This document shows, one piece after another, positions 1-8,705 of a stretch of 64,000 nucleotides of DNA. The stretch's first letter is position 1; each line of letters opens with the position of its first letter. The DNA comes from Ascidia mentula (lineage: Eukaryota > Chordata > Ascidiacea > Phlebobranchia > Ascidiidae). The notes under the pieces are model-generated. The model was not told the origin of the DNA, did not search any database, and saw only the letters and a list, made by a program, of their open reading frames with translations. The stretch lies in NCBI GenBank assembly GCA_947561715.1, contig OX387198.1, forward strand, positions 1,922,001 to 1,986,000, read 5' to 3'. The translations under genes were made by a program, and so were the position numbers.

Positions 1-478
1 CCTCATTCATTCCATCCCTGTAGAATAAAAAGTTTTGTTTGTTGTGTCGAAGTTGCATGTGCATAAAAACTACTTGTGGACAACTTCTTTTGCGGTAACT
101 ATTCAACTAACAAATAAGCACGCAGCCATGATATGAACTTTGTGAGCTGCTTATATTTGACCACTGTTTCGAACTATTAGGTCTTATTATATTTAGCTAA
201 CTATCAACCAACGAGATTTGAATGTAACAAATCTTGTGAGTTTTTTCATTTAAAACTTACAACGAAGGAAGACTGCCTTGATCTGTGGGATGTTGCAATG
301 TCTCATCTCCGTGATGACGTTGGCGACGTTGGCGACGACGGTGAATGATGCGTTTTATCAAATGAACTCCAGCCTTAATTAACTTTCCAACCCACCAGGC
401 TTCGCTCTCCACCACAAGTGTGGACGAAATCAAAAACAGACAAAGACAGATTTTGATCATTTTCTTATCGTCCGCCAT
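1..478 (-). CDS. Candidate antimicrobial peptide precursor, 5' part (partial)
   Basis: Small secreted cationic peptide precursor, cut by the window's left edge. The likely start is the ATG at 478-476 (MADDKKMIK), with a second in-frame ATG at 460. A hydrophobic signal peptide ends at VVESEA. The mature part begins WWVGKLIKAGVHLIKRIIH, an amphipathic cationic helix, and continues into the very basic RRRQRRQRHH and then a less charged stretch ending LPS. Exon 1 ends at 261 at a strong gtaagt donor in phase 2, the same phase as the other precursors in this cluster. A good acceptor gives exon 2 from 17 leftward, reading D-G-M-N-E, which may correspond to the acidic exon 2 of the paralogues. Seen: signal peptide, basic core, splice sites. 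Inferred: antimicrobial role, from similarity in layout to ascidian precursors such as styelins and the Ciona families. The C-terminus lies outside the window. Confidence 0.6.
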
Positions 479-511
479 TTTCTGAGTTTGCGTTAGATTC
501 TGTAGTTGGGA

Positions 512-518
512 ATTTATA
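512..518 (-). promoter_or_regulatory. TATA box of the first peptide gene
   Basis: A TATAAAT on the minus strand lies 34 bp upstream of the ATG at 478. Transcription would begin near 490, leaving a very short leader. This favours the ATG at 478 or 460 over the more distal in-frame ATG at 556. Confidence 0.45.
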
Positions 519-578
519 GTGAGTTTATGGATACATTTCTTCGAATAGTTTGACATTTATTGATTGTTTGGTTCTGTT

Positions 579-1304
579 TATATTTCCTATTCGAACGCTT
601 CGCGAGATGTCTGTTTACGTTTAAAAGTTCTTATTTGTTCTGTAAACAACAACTATTTGTCCTATGTAAGTAGGTTAGGGCAGTATTACAAAAGTTCTAC
701 GAATCTGGCGGAACAATATTACAATAGGAAAATGCTTCAATCGTTTTTGTTTATAATTCGTTCTGTCCCCTATTTAATAATTATAGCGGGATCGCGGGAA
801 AGGGAATTGTTTGAATTTCTAAAGATCGCTCGGCATTTTCAAGGCAATAAAAACTGCATTTTCTTGCAACTTATTTACTCAACGCTTCGCATTTGTGGCT
901 GCAAATTTACGAGAATTTTTTGAAACTGCGCATTTTTCTCGTCCGATTTTGCTTTTCTTCCAATTTCAAGAAATTTAAAGGAGTTTTTATTCACATTCGG
1001 GCGACCAACAAACACCGAACTCATTCGATTTTTGCATCGCCGACAGAGCATTCTCCGCAGAATGTTTGCTTTGACACAACAATGCGGTCTGTGCGTTTGA
1101 AGCAAAATCAAACCCTTGAAGTCATGCAAACACGTACCTTGCGGGTAGAAATACTTGATGTTGGGTGACCTACTGATTGCAAAAAAAAACAATTAACCAG
1201 AACATTGAACAGAAGAAAAATTGCGAACCTTGAATGTTTCTGAATATATTGTGTTTGTAGAGACTGGCAAAATCTGAACAGAAATTAACCTACATTAAAA
1301 AATT
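579..1304. other. Intergenic stretch, no gene seen
   Basis: Open frames of about 90 to 120 codons exist on both strands at 564-1192. They overlap each other and show no domain, signal peptide or splice logic that I recognise. I treat them as chance frames. Confidence 0.5.
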
Positions 1305-1386
1305 CACAATAGTTTGAGAAGCTGACACCTAAGTGAGCTTCTTTAAACTATTGTGCAACACAAAAGAGCTTCTTCAAACTATTGTG
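1305..1386. repeat. Inverted repeat plus a third direct copy
   Basis: A 19-20 bp arm at 1305-1323 (CACAATAGTTTGAGAAGCT) is followed after 12 bp by its near-perfect inverted copy at 1336-1355. A further direct copy of the second arm lies at 1367-1386. The first two arms would form a hairpin. No gene is attached and no known element end was recognised. Confidence 0.6.
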
Positions 1387-1443
1387 TAACACAAGATAGG
1401 ACCACTACCCATCATTTGAGGAGCCTTAATTTAACCAATCATT

Positions 1444-1813
1444 TCAACTAACGACCAACTCATGCAGTTGGAGAAATCATATTGGACGTAGTAGCGTTGC
1501 TCAAATCATAATACATTCTTAGAATGAAGGGACTTGCCCATATTGTTGATATGTTTTATTAATTTCGAAGACGGCAAAAAACGGCTGTTTTACCATCACT
1601 TTTCAACAAATACAATTTTTAAGACATGCAATATCGGCACTGAGCCAACACAACACATATGGCAACACAGCGTTCCCAGGGATCGTGGACGCCATGTTTG
1701 ATATCGCAGATAACGATGAGGATGCCTGGGATGAAGTGAGAAGACAATATTCCATCGTCGTCTTCCACGTGTTGTCGGCTGCTGCCACTCTTCAACCTGT
1801 TGTTCCTGTTTAG
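1444..1813 (+). pseudogene. Broken 3' fragment of a glutamate carboxypeptidase II-like gene
   Basis: The final exon of an M28 NAALADase-family gene is preserved at 1624-1813 in plus orientation. It has an intact acceptor (tttttaag), the motif [14 protein letters not shown], the reading [20 protein letters not shown], and a TAG stop. It matches the final exon of the gene at 61205-61394. About 130 bp upstream, 1444-1470 reads [10 protein letters not shown], matching the penultimate exon of that gene (61582-61659). After this the fragment diverges and hits a stop near 1489. No earlier exons are recognisable from 560 to 1440. I read it as a truncated inverted duplicate; it could still be a 3' end spliced from an unusual upstream exon, which I consider unlikely. 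Confidence 0.75.
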
Positions 1814-1896
1814 TTTTTGTTCCATCATGAGGTCACGTGCTGTAAATAATTTGTTATACAAATGTGAATTTTATATGCGCAAAAGAGCCATAATAG

Positions 1897-2165
1897 TCAA
1901 TGAGAGCTGCAGACAGGTATACACACTGTTTCGACTTGTAAGATCTCATCAGTGCAGCTGGTGTCCGTAGCACATGCTAGCTGGTAGACTAGCAGGCAAA
2001 CAGATTTCCACTTTGAGGTACCTTTCGGTCAGTCGTCGATATGTTGGGTACCAAACTAGGTACCAATCAACACATGCTTCACGTGGTTCGTCTATGTTGA
2101 TTGGTAGCTAGTTTGGTTCCCAACATATCGACGATTGACCAAAAGGTACCACAAAGTGGAAATCT
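1897..2165 (+). repeat. Dispersed repeat ending in a long foldback hairpin
   Basis: A related repeat lies at 61735-61890 (shared blocks: GACAGGTATACACA, GCAGCTGGTG, CCGTAGCAC, GATTTCCACTT). The better-preserved copy at 61.7 kb has TTAGCGCAGCTGGT, which fits a Pol III A box, so a tRNA-derived SINE origin is possible, but no B box was found. In this copy the right part is a near-perfect inverted repeat: arm 2002-2073, loop 2074-2094, arm 2095-2165. Each arm contains the repeat's GGTACC and CGTCGATATGTTGG motifs, as if two copies inserted head to head. Confidence 0.6.
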
Positions 2166-3175
2166 ATGAATTTTGTTCTGTAATTAATTTGCAACGTCGC
2201 AACAATGCACTATCTTGCATGACAAGACGGGATAACCCTGCTGCGAAGGCCTCTGAGCAACAAATAGTCTGATTTACTTGGTAACATTGAAACAAAATTA
2301 GCTTCAATTTGGGAAGCCTTTTTTTACATCTTGTTACAACATTGTAAATTTTTTATCGATAAACACACCTCGATTTTTATAACTGGTATTTACACAGGGG
2401 AAAATGGACATTTTAAAACCAACTAGAAAATAAATGCGCCATCAAGCGAATAACCCTTACTGTCGGATCGGTTTAACTCCAATTGGTTTAAAATTTCGCA
2501 AGATTATTTGGAGAAAGGCATCTTGCTAGCTCTACAACTTGCTATCCTTGCGAGTTAGGGGATATGCCTAGAAGTTCAGTAGAAAATAAATACCGAGTTT
2601 TCCGGCATTTCTTGTCCTGCTGATTTACGTATTATTATTGCAAACGTTGTTCAGTGCGATTACGACTGTGAGAATTTAGTGCAGGTAGTGAACATTAACA
2701 ACCAAGAAGATTCCTAGACTTTTTATATTCAAGATAAAACTCTACAAGCATTTTGCTTTTGCGTCGTTTTTTTGTTCCTTTAACACATCTCATATATCCT
2801 TATCAGTTTGACCATTAAATTTCTGAGCCCCTGTCTTGCACTTAAAACACCAATGTGACTTTTTTTTATTTTTATTCGTGACAACTTGATGGCTATCACA
2901 GGAAACATTAAAGTCGACTCATGTTTCAGTTGCTGTTAAACGAACCTGGAAAATATATGAAAAACTTTGAGTCTATATTTTAATATTTTAATTTACAACA
3001 AGTTTAACTATATGTTACTGCTTCATGAGGAATTGTATTAAAAAACAATTTTGAAACGATGAAGCATAATATGAAACAAAGTTAAAACCATTAGCAAGAA
3101 TTAAGTTCGCAGTACCTTAGATTTTTGGTAGGTCGGTGTAATTTAGCAAACGATCAATTTGTTTAGGACTTACTT
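2166..3175. other. Intergenic, 3' flank of the next peptide gene
   Basis: No coding region seen. From about 2810 the sequence loosely matches 4360-4720, 9270-9531 and 17360-17661: a block near a run of T, then GTTnnTnnTnAAACGAACCTG-like text, then the gene's last exon. It is the downstream part of a duplicated gene unit, probably containing the 3' untranslated region. Confidence 0.45.
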
Positions 3176-3673
3176 TTAGCGTTCTTCATTAAGAACATCT
3201 CTCAAGGCGTTGATGAATGCTTTCACTGGAACAAGAAAGAAACTAAATTAAATGTGAAAAGAAAAAATGAATAAATAAGGATTTTGAGCCAAGATTGATT
3301 TATGCAATTTCACATAATTTGGAAGACAGGAAAATATTAAACTCACCATCAGCCTCCGAAACTTCTTCGTCGCTGCCAAAATTATAACACAAACAGTTAG
3401 TTTCGAATCACTAACGTATAGAAGAAAATTAAAACTACGATTTTTGAAGAAAGTTCAAAAAAACATTTTGCAGAAAAAGAAACTATTTCAAAAAGCTCAA
3501 CAGAATTGCAACAATCGAGTATTGGTCATTTTAACATATATCCCAACTTACCCTAATCGCCATGCAGCCCTTCTTGCAACTCCTCTAACTACTGCCCTTG
3601 CTACGGGACGGAAGAAGGCTTGAGTTTCAACCAATAACATGGACAGAAACAAGAGTGCGATTACTTTCTTCAT
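3176..3673 (-). CDS. Antimicrobial-type precursor, short Arg-rich core (3 exons)
   Basis: A 65-residue secreted precursor. Exons: 3552-3673 (signal peptide and core), 3347-3372 (26 nt), 3176-3225. Splice sites are GT-AG and phases are 2 then 1. Residues 1-19 are a signal peptide ending VETQA. Residues 20-41 form the core, starting FFRPVARAVV and ending RRAAWRLG: six Arg, no acidic residue, spaced as an amphipathic helix. Residues 42-65 are an acidic tail (DEEVSEAD, then KAFINALRDVLNEER) that would balance the core until cleavage. This layout matches the Ciona haemocyte peptide precursors known for membrane-active peptides (family-level knowledge; the exact orthologue was not checked). The start is the ATG at 3673, since the longer open frame upstream lacks a signal peptide and would cross the TATA box. 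Membrane disruption of microbes is inferred. Confidence 0.8.
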
Positions 3674-3725
3674 GTTGATATTGGTGTCTGTAGACAACTG
3701 TGTGTTTAGCAAACCTGTGACTCTG

Positions 3726-3733
3726 TATATATA
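3726..3733 (-). promoter_or_regulatory. TATA box of the 3.2-3.7 kb peptide gene
   Basis: A TATATATA lies 53 bp upstream of the ATG at 3673. It sits where the paralogues at 5.3, 10.2 and 18.3 kb have TATAAA, so it probably directs initiation near 3700. Confidence 0.45.
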
Positions 3734-3789
3734 ACGTTTTTTGACAACCGACGAAGCACAAGCAGGCATTTTTCTCTTTTTCCATGGTA

Positions 3790-4719
3790 TACCCGAAAGG
3801 TTTCCAATTTCTTTTTAATGAACAATGATTCCATTTATAAAAATCACTAGACGAGAGACAATAGTGTCCTTTTCATTGTTTCACGCATTAGATTCTTACC
3901 TTTCTCATCTGTAGAGATTTCGAGAAATTTACTGACCTATTGTCAACGCGCTGTGCAGACGAATTCGTTTCAAGTTTCAGTTTTTTGTTTCAATTGGGAA
4001 TGTTGATAGTAAAATTATTTCATCTGCCTATGTAGTGGAGTTCGGTGGGAGGATTTTAGCTGTTTATCTATATCAAGGGTGGAATGCAAAAATTTAAGGG
4101 GTTCTTTTCTTACGTAATTCACTGAATCACCTTGAATAATGTAGTGTGCATTTAACACCTATAAGACAGATCTTTGAAAAAAATCATTCTGCCCATTCTT
4201 ATCAAAATCTTTCAAACACTTTTGCGAATTTTCCTTTCTTTGCAAGGTAAAGTAGTGTTGATGACTTTCAAACTGTGGCGTTGGTAATTTAAAACCAGAA
4301 GTATTGAAAGTGTAATACTTGCATATCTAGCTTTTTTCTAACATTCCCCGACGTCTCGTTTTAAAGCACAAAATGAAATGATTTTCGTAAATTTTATTCA
4401 AGACAACTTAGGCTTTTCGGAAACATGGCGTAGTCTTCTGTATTGGTTGTTATTAAACGAACCTATGGAATAAATGACAGAGTGCGTATAAGTTGGTTGA
4501 GAACATTACAAACCCAGCTACATAAATTTCTCGTAAGTTTTTAATGACAAAGAACAATAAAAATGCTATACAACGTTTCAAATGTGAAATATTTCGGTAT
4601 TCTTAAACGCAACATACGTTTTATGTGAACAGAAACTGCACTGTCCAAGCAATTCGCAGTAAGTTTGTTTAAACTTACGCATATTCCACAACCTTCTTTG
4701 TTAGGTTTAAATCCTACCT
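3790..4719. other. Intergenic, shared unit flanks
   Basis: No gene seen. 3930-3990 (ACTGACCTATTGTCAACGCG and following text) recurs in altered form near 6075, 18630 and 21930, upstream of the paralogues or their remnants. 4360-4719 matches the 3' flank of the other peptide genes. Confidence 0.4.
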
Positions 4720-5278
4720 TTAACGCTCTTCGTTGAGAACATCTCTAAGAGCGCTGATGAATGCTTGGACTGTAAAAAAAGTTAAAATTTTTTACAAATT
4801 CATTAAAATAAAGTTGTGTTAAAAGGATAAAGAATTCAAAAAGTAAACACTCGTTATAAAATTAAGATTGCTTTTGAATTTTGCTTTTGTTTTTTAATTC
4901 TAAGATTGCTTTGGTTTATATTCACAATTTTGACATACAGGAAAATGATAGGCGATTTAACTTACTATCAGCCTCAGAAATGTCCTCGTCTCTGTCAAAA
5001 TACAAAACAAATCAGTTGGTTCTGAACGCCTGACGTAGAACAGGATTAAAATTACCAGAGTAGCATTTTATACAGGACCAAAAAATCAGCAGCGTATTTT
5101 TTTAGCAAACAGTAATTTTAACAGACGACCCTGGACTTTTTAACACATGTCTAACTTACCCCCGCAAAAATGGTCTTCTAACAGCTGCTACTGCTCTTGC
5201 TACGGGATGGTACCCGATATAAGCCTGAGTTTCGACCAATAACATTGACAAAAACAAGAGTGCGAATACTTTCTTCAT
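4720..5278 (-). CDS. Antimicrobial-type precursor, short Arg-containing core (3 exons)
   Basis: A 64-residue secreted precursor too short to show as a long open frame. Exons: 5160-5278, 4966-4991 (26 nt), 4720-4769, with GT-AG sites and phases 2 then 1. The signal peptide (MKKVFALLFLSMLLVETQA) is nearly identical to that of the gene at 3.2-3.7 kb. The core, residues 20-40, begins YIGYHPVARAV and ends RRPFLRG. It has four Arg and one His and is less basic than its neighbour. The tail reads DEDISEAD then QAFISALRDVLNEER, clearly homologous to the neighbour's tail. The final Gly before the acidic tail could serve C-terminal amidation; that is inference. Same strand and unit structure as the 3.2-3.7 kb gene, so a tandem duplicate with a diverged core. 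Confidence 0.78.
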
Positions 5279-5357
5279 GATGATGATGATGTTGATGTTG
5301 ATGCTGACGATTGATGTCTGTAGGCAACTGTGTCTTTCAACTTGCCTGTTCTTCTCT

Positions 5358-5363
5358 TTATAA
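5358..5363 (-). promoter_or_regulatory. TATA box of the 4.7-5.3 kb peptide gene
   Basis: A TATAAA lies 80 bp upstream of the ATG at 5278, inside GAAGAAAGCTTTATAAAGAG. That block is shared with the promoter at 10241-10260 and, less well, 18361-18380. A GATA-type site (AAGATAAAT) follows further upstream near 5400. Confidence 0.5.
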
Positions 5364-5399
5364 AGCTTTCTTCAACGATTCATAAATAATAGTCTGTCA

Positions 5400-7226
5400 T
5401 TTATCTTTTTGATAATATCCTATAGTATAATTATTTCTTAGTAGACAACAATTATTCCATTTTCAAAAGCACCATAAGGATGGCGGTAATGATCTGCGCA
5501 TTGTTCAACGATTCCAAGTAAATCTCTTTGTGTCTGGATAATTGCGCTTTCCCGTCAAAAATGTTGTTGTTTCATAAGGCTTTTTGGGTTTTTTTTGGAG
5601 ACTATAAATGAAAGTTCATATGGGTTTTGATAAAATCACAACCACAAAAACGAAATAGTCTCTTTTACATTCTATTGTTTTATCACATTTTTATCTGTTT
5701 CGAATCGTTTGTTACAATATAAACATTATTTCGGAAATTAAGTGTTAGGGAGTTAATTGTAACTAGGAGAGAAATGAAAATAAATTAATGAAGCCCTTTT
5801 TCTGAAGCCAAGGTCATTGGGTGCAAAATATTAATAGCGTTTAACTTTTGAAACCATGGCCATCGCTAATTGCTGGTTGTCATTGTGGTGACGCGAGCGC
5901 AAAGGTTTCGAACACTACGACTGCGTTTATCTACAGCGAAAAACATTAACTTTTGTGATTCTTATGACAAAATAAAAATTTAAGTTTTGAAAGACACAGC
6001 AGAAAACAGATTTCTATTGATTTTTCAACTCATTGGAATCGTTTCTTTTCCATACGTTAGTTTTCCGATAAATTTACTGTCCTATTGTGAACCTGCTATA
6101 GTACGAATTCCATTCAGATTGCATTTCTTGGAAACTTATGGCAGTCGCTTTATTTTGCACACATACGCACTGAATACAATCATATAGTGAATATTTTCAA
6201 ACAAAAATTAAGTTCTACAAAAAAACACCATTTTGACAAAAAAAGTATATGTACGTCACTTATCAGTTTTGAATAGAGTAAGTGCATGGGGCATATGGTT
6301 AACATTAATTCTATTTGTTCTATCTGTGCTGGGTCGTTTTAGAATGAAGGAGTTATTTCTGTATTATGTTTCCTTTCTTAGACTCCCAGTATTAAGAAAG
6401 GTCTACATTTACTATTCCATGGATGCAAGATAATGCAACAACACAGATGGTGGTTTAAAAAAAGTTTCTTTATCGCAAACGCAAACTTCTTATGCCGAGT
6501 TGATCGTTTGCAGGTTGGCTCTCAATGGCCATTTTCCATGTGCATAAACCCTTTTGCGTTTGCATATGCTGATCAACATGCAAATCATTCGTGCATGCTT
6601 TCACCAAACTGTTCCCACGGTATTCTTTCCCATCATATCTGACTTGATAACCTGCATGGCTTTATCGGTGTTCATGACATTTTATTTTGTGTGTGTAGTT
6701 CATTTGTAATCGTGTTATGTGCAAAATACAAAATTTGAGCACACTGTCTTGTCCTGCAAGGTTTTATTAGTGCAGTAAATTAGCAGGCAAATAAATTTCC
6801 ATTAGTGGCACTTTTCAGCCACAAATGATCATTATGAATCTCTTATTCATGCAAAAAAACAATAACTTCATTGAAATTTGAAGTGTGACGACTGATTAAT
6901 TTTATGTTTCCTTGTTAAATTGCTTCACGTTCAGAGGAAATTTTATATTATTCTGGTCATTGTTGAACGGTTCTGGGAAAATGCATTTGACAAAAAGGAA
7001 ACAATGTGTTGAATTCCTAAATGAATAAAATAGTTTTTAAGAAGGCGCAGAAATTGGCTTTCATTGTTTTGGGAAATCTTAAGACATATTTCTTATTTGG
7101 TCTAAAACCAATCCAAGATTGTGGTTTAGCCATTGTCACGCCAAAGTCAGTGCAAACATGAAAGGTTATTTCTGCAAAACCGGTATGAATAGTTATAATT
7201 GTTTTACTGACGACATATGGTTGGTT
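5400..7226. other. Intergenic, upstream part of duplicated unit plus repeat remnant
   Basis: Several plus-strand open frames of 60-70 codons (5987-6642) have no recognisable features and match noncoding flanks of the other units. 5900-6000 resembles 16695-16800 (shared ending TTTTGAAAGACAC). 6760-6830 carries a decayed piece of the dispersed repeat also seen at 1.9-2.1 and 61.7 kb. No gene is supported. Confidence 0.45.
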
Positions 7227-7231
7227 CTATC

Positions 7232-7238
7232 TATAAAT
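7232..7238 (+). promoter_or_regulatory. TATA box of the His-rich repeat gene
   Basis: A TATAAAT lies 49 bp upstream of the ATG at 7287, placing initiation near 7260. An upstream ATG at 7255, which would start a 14-codon frame overlapping the main start, is therefore probably just outside the transcript. Confidence 0.5.
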
Positions 7239-7286
7239 TGTGACTCTTCCAAACATGAACGCACACATCTTAGTTGAATCGACAAC

Positions 7287-8115
7287 ATGCATAAGGTAAT
7301 ATTGTCTTTCTTTTTGGTGGTTTGTGTTTTTGCACCTCATGCGAGTGCAAGTTGGGTGCACCACATGCTTTCTGCTATACAAGAAATCCTTAAACATGAA
7401 GAAGAAAAATTTCACTCTAAGGAAAAAGAGAAGAATCACGAGCACCACCACGAGGCGAAAGTAAAGGGCAACGAACATCACAATGAAACAAAAATACATG
7501 AACTTAAAAAAATGCACCACAAAGAAACTGAGGAGAAGAAACACGAGCATCACCACGAGGCCAAGGAGAAGAAACACGAGCATCACCACGAGGCCAAGGA
7601 GAAGAAACACGAGCATCACCACGAGGCCAAGGAGAAGAAACACGAGCATCACCACGAGGCCAAAGAGAAGAAACACGAGCATCACCACGAGGCCAAAGAG
7701 AAGAAACACGAGCATCACCACGAGGCCAAGGAGAAGAAACACGAGCATCACCACGAGGCCAAGGAGAAGAAACACGAGCATCACCACGAGGCCAAAGAGA
7801 AGAAACACGAGGTCAAAGAGAAGAAACACAAGCATCACCACGAGGTCAAAGAGAAGAAACACGAGCATCACCACGAGACCAAGGAGAAGAAACACGAGCA
7901 TCATCACGAGGCCAAACAGAAGAAACACGAGCATCACCACGAAGCAAAATGCAAGTAAGATACATCCTATTTCCACTGTAGTTTTGCCTAAATTTTCAGT
8001 TGTGATATCCTTTCTGACAATATTCAACATATTCTTCAGGGATTCTGCAAAACTTGCCGATATGTTGAAGCAAGCTTATGACGATGCGTACTTTGATGCC
8101 TTCCTGACTGAGTAA
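7287..8115 (+). CDS. Secreted His/Glu/Lys-rich 11-residue repeat protein (2 exons)
   Basis: A 247-residue protein from exons 7287-7954 and 8040-8115 (donor gtaaga, acceptor attcttcag, phase 2). Residues 1-21 are a signal peptide ending HASA. A short non-repeat head (SWVHHMLSAIQEIL) follows. Then come tandem 11-residue units, HEHHHEAKEKK: eight perfect copies and several variants. The end has one Cys (EAKCK) and an acidic tail, DSAKLADMLKQAYDDAYFDA, then FLTE. It lies inside the peptide cluster, on the opposite strand, and shares signal peptide, basic/His body and acidic last exon joined in phase 2. The clusters of four His per unit could bind Zn, Cu or Ni, or become charged at low pH as in His-rich clavanins; both are inferences. 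I recognise no named family. The 7956 stop is in the intron, so an unspliced reading would lack the acidic tail. Confidence 0.72.
7540..7940 (+). repeat. 33-bp coding minisatellite
   Basis: About twelve tandem units of 33 bp (core CACGAGCATCACCACGAGGC) encode the 11-residue repeat. Several units are identical even at third positions, so the array has homogenised recently. The reverse complement and another forward frame also stay open through the array, giving long false open frames rich in Leu/Val and Arg/Thr respectively. Confidence 0.85.
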
Positions 8116-8123
8116 AGTTGTTC

Positions 8124-8144
8124 ACTGAACAAATTTTGTTCAGT
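8124..8144 (+). promoter_or_regulatory. Perfect hairpin just after the His-rich gene stop
   Basis: ACTGAACAAA and TTTGTTCAGT pair perfectly around a single T, eight bases after the stop at 8115. It would lie in the 3' untranslated region. A role in mRNA stability is possible but unsupported. Candidate poly(A) signals are AATAAG near 8155 and AATAAA at 8383-8388. Confidence 0.4.
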
Positions 8145-8544
8145 AGAACATAAGCAATAAGATTTTGCAACTATCAAAAAACCCAAACGGATGTCGATTT
8201 ACAAAATAATTCAATATGACGATTCTGTACCTGGTGATTTTTCTTTAAAGCAAGTTTGTAATGTCCTATCGGCCAATGCCTTTGCTTGTTTGCGTTTCAT
8301 AATAATAATGCAACATATATATTTATATATACAGACTATTTGTGAAAACCTCTTTCCAGATTTATTATTGCACTGAGAAAGTAATAAACAGAGAATGTCC
8401 GTGTTTACAGCAATGAAAGTTGTCTTTTATGCAGCTTGCCTTTATGCCCTTAAGAGAGAAAAAACTTTTTGAGTCCAGCCTTTACGATAGAAACCCCTTG
8501 GTTTTAAAGCAAAGCAATGAAAAATAAATGCCAAGTCAGCACTC

Positions 8545-8705
8545 GCGATGGCCATAGAGGAAGTGGCCGCGCCAGTCAGGCTGTAAAGCAATGTTGTACA
8601 ACATACATTGCGTGGGCCACAATTTGCTATTCATGGGCCCTCTAGACGACCAGTGGCTCTAATGCGCCGCACCGGCTGCAACCCCCTCTCCTGGACCCTG
8701 CATGC
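8545..8705. repeat. GC-rich island, probable decayed transposon piece
   Basis: A block of clearly higher GC than its surroundings (GTGGCCGCGCCAGTCAGG, GCGTGGGCCACAATTTGCTA, CTCTAATGCGCCGCACCGG) has no open frame of note. The style resembles internal parts of non-autonomous hAT-like elements, but I see no paired ends. Low-confidence call. Confidence 0.25.

Noticed and set aside
564-1192. Overlapping open frames on both strands
   Set aside because: No signal peptide, domain, codon pattern or splice partner; mutually overlapping.
1603-1861. Minus-strand open frames over the peptidase fragment
   Set aside because: They are antisense shadows of the plus-strand exon at 1624-1813, whose protein clearly matches the peptidase family.
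7255-7299. Upstream ATG and 14-codon frame before the His-rich gene
   Set aside because: The TATA box at 7232 places the transcript start at about 7260, so this ATG is probably not transcribed.
7227-8030. Minus-strand open frame of 267 codons rich in Leu/Val, like a membrane protein
   Set aside because: It is the reverse complement of the His-rich repeat array; the hydrophobic look comes only from the complement of GAG/CAC/AAG codons.
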